From Diphasiastrum complanatum (lineage: Eukaryota; Streptophyta; Lycopodiopsida; Lycopodiales; Lycopodiaceae): a stretch of 58,000 nucleotides of DNA. Below, one piece after another: positions 53,177 to 58,000 of the stretch (the first letter of the stretch is position 1; every line of letters begins with the position of its first letter). The stretch spans positions 22,198,657 to 22,256,656 of the forward strand of contig CM055094.1 in the NCBI GenBank assembly GCA_029204225.1, in the 5' to 3' direction. Under the pieces are notes generated by a model. That model was not told the origin of the DNA, did no database searches, and saw only the letters and a list, made by a program, of their open reading frames with translations. A program made the position numbers and the translations under genes.

Positions 53177-56100
53177 CTCCCTCTTCAACATTGGATGCTA
53201 GTTTCAACATAGTCTTTGAGCACATTCCAAGATTAGATCTATGCATTGAATATAGGTCCTTTCCCAATGGTTTGGTGAAGATATCAGCCACACACTCCTT
53301 TGAAGAGACATGTTGAAGCTCCACCTCTTTGGCAATGACTTGATCTCTCACAAAATGGTGAGCAATCTCAATGTGCTTGCTCCTTGCATGAAAAACAGGA
53401 TTGCTTGCCAAGCTTTGGGCTGAAAGGTTATCACAAAGTATGATTGGAGTCTTCTCTGGTTCCAGCAAGTGAAGATCCAATAACATCCTCTTGATCCAAA
53501 GAATCTCCTTGGTGCATGTTGTTAATGCCTTGTACTCGGCTTCGGTGGAAGATAGAGAGATAGTTGGTTGCTTCTTTGATAGCCATGAGACCACTCCATC
53601 TCCAAGATAGATTGCAAAGGCACTTGTTGACTTCCTATCCATTTGATCACCTGCAAAATCTGAATCTGAAAATCCACAAAGGTTAGGTGTAGTACCTCCA
53701 TACAAGATGCCAAAATCTCTAGATCCCGAGATGTATCTAAGTACTCTCTTTCCTAGCTTCCAATGAGCCTCACTAGGATCTTGCATAAATTGACTTAGTT
53801 TACCAACCACAAAGCTTAGATCAGGTCTTGTGATGGTTAACCATATAAGAGATCCTATTAGCTTTCTATAGAGAGTAATGTCCTTGAAGGATCTTTCATT
53901 ACTTCTTGTAGTTAGCTTTACATTTGATTCCATAGGAGTAGAAACAACTTTACAATCTTCCATATGAAACCTTTTTAGAATAGAGTTAACATACTTTTCT
54001 TGACATATGAATGTAGATTTAGAAGTTCTAATAATCTCTATTCCTAAGATATAATGAAGTTTACCAAGATCTTGAATTTCAAACTCTCTTTTGAGTGCCA
54101 TCTTGATTTCATCTATATCTAGATTGTTACCACCACTTAAGATAATGTCATCAACATAGATCAAAAGTAAAGTGATATCATTTTCATTCAATCTAAAGTA
54201 GAGAGAATGATCATACTCACTCATAACAAAGTTTTGAGAAAGTAAGAAGGAATTGAGCTTAGCATACCAACTCCTTGGTGCTTGCTTTAGCCCATACAAA
54301 CTCTTTTGGAGATAGCACACATGATTAGGCTCATCATGTGAAACATAGCCGTCGGGTTGCTCCATGTAAATATCTTCTTCAAGATCACCATTCAAGAAGG
54401 CATTAGTAACATCCATTTGCCACATATCCCAATCATAAAGAGTTGCAAGAGAGATTAGGATTCGAATAGTTACCATCTTTGCCACGGGTGCAAAGGTCTC
54501 ATCATAGTCAATACCATATTCTTGAGCATACCCCTTTGCCACCAACCTTGCCTTGTACTTGTTGATTGATCCATCTTGATTTGTCTTGATCTTGAAGATC
54601 CACTTACAACCAATTGCCTTCTTGTCCTTTGGAAGCTTTACCAACCTCCATGTGTTGCTTTTGATGAGTGCTTGATGCTCATGATCCATGGCTTGGATCC
54701 ATTCCTTCTTTTGAATTGCTTCACCTACACAAGTTGGTTCATCAAAAGAGGTAAGAAAAGCAAAGTTAGAGTTGTCCACCACTTGCTTTCCTTTTTCATC
54801 ATAGGTTAGCCTTGATGGCTTAGCCCTTTGCCTTTGAGTCTTCCTTGAAGTTTGCTTTGGAGTGGCATCTCCATCTTCATCCAAGACATCTTGCACATCA
54901 TGATGATTAGTAGGCACATCAACATCAACATCAACAACATTGGAAACATTCTCTTCATGAAAGATGACATCCCTACTTATGACAACTTTCTTTGTAGAAG
55001 GAATGTACACTTTGTAAGCCTTGCTTACTTCACTATAGCCAACAAACACACCCTTCTTTGATGAAGGATCTTCTTTAGTTCTATCATCAAGTGTGATATT
55101 GACAAAACATGTACATCCAAAGATCCTACAATGCTTGACACTCGGCCTTCTACCATAAAGAACCTCATGAGGAGTTTTACCATCCAAGGAAGCACTTGTC
55201 CATCTATTACATAGATAGTTAGCACATGCTAAAGCTTCCCCCCAAAAAGACTTAGCAAGATTAGCATGTAGTCTCATTGCCTTGGCACATTCACAAAGGG
55301 TTCTATTCTTCCTCTCGGCCACTCCATTCTGTTGTGGAGTCCTAGGACTAGACATCTCCCTCTTAATCCCATGTGCTATACAAAAGTCTTTGAACCTATT
55401 TGAGGTGTATTCCCCTCCATTATCAGATCTTAAGCATTTGATCTTTGTATTGAATTGGTTTTCCATTTCATTCTTGAACTTGACAAATGCAGCAAACACT
55501 TCATCCTTACTTTTAAGAAGATAGATCCAAGTATACCTACTAAAGTCATCAATGAAAGTTGCATACATCTTTGCCCCACCATTGCTAGTTGTACTAGAAG
55601 AATGAATATCAGAATGCACAAGTTGAAAAGCTTCTTTAGATCTAGAAGTAGATCTAGAATAAGCAAGTCTATGAGATTTGGACAAGGCACAATGTTCACA
55701 AACACTATTGTTTGCAACAAGACTTTTAGGGAGACCAAGAACAAGCTCTTTCTTTGCCATTACCTCCAAAGATTTGAAGTTGGGATGGCCCAACCTCTTG
55801 TGCCAAACTTCTTGGTTTGTCAATTGCTCCCTAGCCATACATCCTTCATGATTAGAGATCACACATGCATCAAGCTTGAAAAGTTTACCATGCCTCCTAC
55901 CTTGAGCAATCAAGGATCCACATTTACTTATCAAACATGCATCTCCAATGAACTCCACATCAAGTCCTTTGTCAATCATTTGACTTACACTAAGCAAATT
56001 CTTAGTGATTGAAGGAATGTACAAAACATTTTCAAGATTTGCTTTCCTATTTGTTGAAAGGGAAATAGGAATAGTGCCTATGCCTTTGATGTCACATTGA

Positions 56101-57125
56101 CCATCATTTGCAGTGTAGATGATGTTACCTTCTCCCTCATAAGACAATAAGGATGTAAAGTATTCCTTATGTCTTGTCATGTGAGATGAGGCTCCACTAT
56201 CAATCCACCAAGGATCATTATCATCTATGTTGGCTAACAAACTTGAAGTCATAACAAGTGATTCACATGTGTTATGTTCTTCCTCATCTATTGTAAGATT
56301 TCCTTGCCTCTCTCCTTGCTCTCTTTTCTTCTTATAACATTCATTTGCAAAATGACATTTTATCCCACAATAAAAGCACTTGAACTTTGACTTATTGTTC
56401 TTAGTAGAAGAGGAAGAGGAAGAGTGATCATCATGATCAAAGTTACCACCTTTGGACCATTTCCCTTTGCCTTTACCTTTGCCCTTGAATTTGCCTTTTG
56501 TGAAGAAAGCCTCTTCACCTCCACCTTGCAAGGATGCACCATCAAGCTTTGATTGCAACCTATGTTCTTCAGCCAATAAGATTTCTTGCAAGTCAACCAC
56601 ACTTGGCAAGACTCTTTGAATGGCAAAACTTTGCACAAGGTTAGCATGTTCATTTAGCAAACCATTCAACATAACTTGGACTATTTCACCATCTTTTATG
56701 TTCTCATCAATGCATGCTAAATCATCACTTAGGGACTTAACTCTCAAGATAAATGCATGAGCACTTTCACCCTCTCTTTGCCTACTAGAAAATATTTGTC
56801 TCCTTAGGGTCAATACCCTAGATGTGGACTTTGATTCAAAGAGCTTCTTTAAGGCATTCCATGCCTCACTTGCACTTTGACACTTTCCAACTTCCTTGAG
56901 AAGTTCATTTGTAACATTCATTTTAATGATATGAAGAGCCCTTTTGGCCTTCTTATCAAACCTTTGTTGCTCTTGAAGTGTGAGAGGTCTCTCTTCAATT
57001 TCTGCAACTATGTCCATGAGTTCATTCAACTCAAGTAAGGACTCCATCCTCACTTTCCAAGTAGAGTAGTTTGATGAACTCAACCTTTCACTAGACTCTA
57101 GCATGATCCCACCATTGGAAGCCAT
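53172..57125 (-). CDS. Element F complete Ty1/copia gag-pol polyprotein
   Basis: 1317 aa in one frame from ATG at 57123-57125. Domains: gag (~1-200), zinc knuckle C-F-Y-C-G-I-K-C-H-F-A-N-E-C (~247-260, with Cys where Gly usually precedes His), and protease W-I-D-S-G-A-S-S-H-M (~302). The integrase zinc region is W-H-K-R-L-G-H and C-E-H-C (~437-478). The integrase core has H-S-D-I-H (~502), R-S-D-N-G-G-E-Y (~564) and V-A-E-R-K-N-R (~600). RT has Q-M-D-V-T-N-A-F-L-N-G (~901) and Y-V-D-D (~990); RNase H has D-S-D-F-A-G-D (~1154), S-T-E-A-E-Y (~1192) and C-D-N-L-S-A-Q. All catalytic residues are present and no stop interrupts it, so it may be active. The TGA stop lies within the first bases of the 3' LTR. 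Confidence 0.97.
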   Translation of the reverse strand: MASNGGIMLESSERLSSSNYSTWKVRMESLLELNELMDIVAEIEERPLTLQEQQRFDKKAKRALHIIKMNVTNELLKEVGKCQSASEAWNALKKLFESKSTSRVLTLRRQIFSSRQREGESAHAFILRVKSLSDDLACIDENIKDGEIVQVMLNGLLNEHANLVQSFAIQRVLPSVVDLQEILLAEEHRLQSKLDGASLQGGGEEAFFTKGKFKGKGKGKGKWSKGGNFDHDDHSSSSSSTKNNKSKFKCFYCGIKCHFANECYKKKREQGERQGNLTIDEEEHNTCESLVMTSSLLANIDDNDPWWIDSGASSHMTRHKEYFTSLLSYEGEGNIIYTANDGQCDIKGIGTIPISLSTNRKANLENVLYIPSITKNLLSVSQMIDKGLDVEFIGDACLISKCGSLIAQGRRHGKLFKLDACVISNHEGCMAREQLTNQEVWHKRLGHPNFKSLEVMAKKELVLGLPKSLVANNSVCEHCALSKSHRLAYSRSTSRSKEAFQLVHSDIHSSSTTSNGGAKMYATFIDDFSRYTWIYLLKSKDEVFAAFVKFKNEMENQFNTKIKCLRSDNGGEYTSNRFKDFCIAHGIKREMSSPRTPQQNGVAERKNRTLCECAKAMRLHANLAKSFWGEALACANYLCNRWTSASLDGKTPHEVLYGRRPSVKHCRIFGCTCFVNITLDDRTKEDPSSKKGVFVGYSEVSKAYKVYIPSTKKVVISRDVIFHEENVSNVVDVDVDVPTNHHDVQDVLDEDGDATPKQTSRKTQRQRAKPSRLTYDEKGKQVVDNSNFAFLTSFDEPTCVGEAIQKKEWIQAMDHEHQALIKSNTWRLVKLPKDKKAIGCKWIFKIKTNQDGSINKYKARLVAKGYAQEYGIDYDETFAPVAKMVTIRILISLATLYDWDMWQMDVTNAFLNGDLEEDIYMEQPDGYVSHDEPNHVCYLQKSLYGLKQAPRSWYAKLNSFLLSQNFVMSEYDHSLYFRLNENDITLLLIYVDDIILSGGNNLDIDEIKMALKREFEIQDLGKLHYILGIEIIRTSKSTFICQEKYVNSILKRFHMEDCKVVSTPMESNVKLTTRSNERSFKDITLYRKLIGSLIWLTITRPDLSFVVGKLSQFMQDPSEAHWKLGKRVLRYISGSRDFGILYGGTTPNLCGFSDSDFAGDQMDRKSTSAFAIYLGDGVVSWLSKKQPTISLSSTEAEYKALTTCTKEILWIKRMLLDLHLLEPEKTPIILCDNLSAQSLASNPVFHARSKHIEIAHHFVRDQVIAKEVELQHVSSKECVADIFTKPLGKDLYSMHRSNLGMCSKTMLKLASNVEEGV

Positions 57126-58000
57126 GATTCTAATGTTTCTTCAACTTTTAGGTTCTGTCCTAAAGCACTTAGCACTCACTTTTCTCTCAACAAATGATAG
57201 ATAAAGAGATCTATGAAGATTTAGGACCCTAAAACACTTCTATCTTGAACCTAGATGGTTTCCAAGCATAGAAAGGAAGATTGAAACACATGCAACACTT
57301 TGCACACACTAAGAATGGATTACAAAATCAAACCAACCTGAACACACTCTTGCTTAAGCTCTCAAACTTTCCAGCAAGTGACCAAATCAAGTTATGGTGT
57401 GAAGAGTTACTTGCATTCTTAGAAAATACCCAAAACTAGGATGCCAAGATTACCTAGTAATGAACAAACTTGATCAACATATGATCAACACACTAAGATA
57501 TTGATTCAACCTGTAAAACCACATGTAAACCACACTTCTAAAAGTTTATAAACTCCAGCAAGTGATAAATACAAGATTTAGAGGTGAATGAATGAGCACA
57601 CTTAGTGAATCACAAGACTAGCTTCACTATCTTGTCAAATCTTGGTGTTTAGATGTAGATCTAAGATCACTTCACATGAGAATGTTCCTCAACCTGTTAA
57701 GAACCTGAAAACACACTTGCATAATGGTTAACACCTTCCAGCAAATGCTCCAATCAAATTACATAAGGAGAGTTACTTACATGCTCAACAAAGTACACCA
57801 AAATTTATGCCAAAATTGATGACAATCTTTACAATATGCTCTTCACAATGGAGCTTACAATATGTTCACCCAAAAAAGGGGATCTTCATCCAAATGGGAG
57901 CTTTGCTCAGCCTTTAGGAGAATTACAACTCACTCAAAAGAGCATTTGTCATCCACTTAAGGAGAAGTTTCATCCACTTAAGGAGAGTGTTCATCCAAGA
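57126..58000 (-). other. Leader of element F with tandem repeats
   Basis: Three diverged units of ~183 bp are marked by CCAGCAA(G/A)TG at 57371, 57555 and 57738, each preceded by a CAACCTG-like box and AACACACTT. A separate 21-bp unit (CATCCACTTAAGGAGA...) repeats at 57950, 57971 and partly at 57992. No protein is encoded here. Confidence 0.8.

Larger units (their letters stand above)
52523..58000 (-). mobile_element. Element F: copia retrotransposon with intact gag-pol, 5' end outside the window
   Basis: It has a 3' LTR (52523-53176, TG...CA), an uninterrupted polyprotein (53172-57125) and a leader of at least 875 nt. No PBS or 5' LTR is seen by 58000. The LTR ends abut the outer end of the hybrid LTR, so F inserted within a few bases of that LTR's start. 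Confidence 0.95.

Noticed and set aside
54576-56012. Plus-strand frames up to 185 codons within element F
   Set aside because: They are antisense to the intact polyprotein and have no motif of their own.

Overview
The window looks like a repeat-dominated stretch of a land-plant nuclear genome. The evidence is a set of nested Ty1/copia LTR retrotransposons (initiator-Met-tRNA primer-binding sites TGGTATCAGAGC, 600-820 bp LTRs, 5 bp target duplications), a decayed Ty3/gypsy pol, a possible FAR1/MULE scrap, AT-rich DNA and large GA/CA microsatellites. I cannot name the species; a large-genome plant, perhaps a fern or other seed-free plant, is only a guess. No rRNA, tRNA or CRISPR was recognised.

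The only non-transposon genes I can support are two small paralogous genes on the + strand at 7305-7655 and 17968-18339. They encode glycine/alanine-rich hydrophobic proteins of 116 and 123 aa that match the ISG12 / IFI6-IFI27 ('Ifi-6-16') family, best known from interferon-induced animal proteins. The copies share 3' flanking DNA for about 1 kb, so they arose by local duplication. A 75-165 bp module upstream of both genes occurs twice more, inverted, at 19911-20063 and 49254-49406. Those two copies lie inside a 3.2 kb segmental duplication.

Layout. 1-6938: no convincing gene, microsatellites, a GC-rich island with a perfect 22 bp palindrome, one unidentified open segment (5580-6065). 6939-8440: ISG12-like locus 1. 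8470-13461: mosaic of copia fragments (RNase H tail on -, gag on +), two doubtful minus-strand ORFs, a ~151 bp tandem array, a 37-nt T run, and an LTR with PBS. 13522-15630: decayed Ty3/gypsy pol (-). 15631-16644: copia RNase H and 3' LTR (family B, +). 16699-17501: possible FAR1/MULE scrap and a GA microsatellite. 17765-18935: ISG12-like locus 2. 19725-23155: segmental duplication copy 1 with a decayed gag-protease and the family B 5' LTR (-). 23156-31128: an old + strand copia element split by complete element A (23403-29561, -, target duplication GTTTC). 31210-32840: RNase H/LTR fragments and LTR C (-). 32841-35757: decayed + strand reading frames, one coiled-coil. 35758-36440 and probably onward from 47663: LTR-like host DNA split by element E (-), whose 3' LTR is itself split by element D (36831-41892, -, target duplication CAAGC). 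48658-49127: unidentified open segments. 49068-52293: segmental duplication copy 2, ending in a hybrid LTR. 52523-58000: element F (-), with an uninterrupted 1317-aa gag-pol; its 5' LTR lies outside the window.

The history is successive nesting: A inside an old copia leader, D inside an LTR of E, E inside an older LTR. F is the freshest element, A carries a single frameshift, D and E are defective, and the gypsy and coiled-coil remnants are old. The ISG12-like genes sit as a small island between these repeats.
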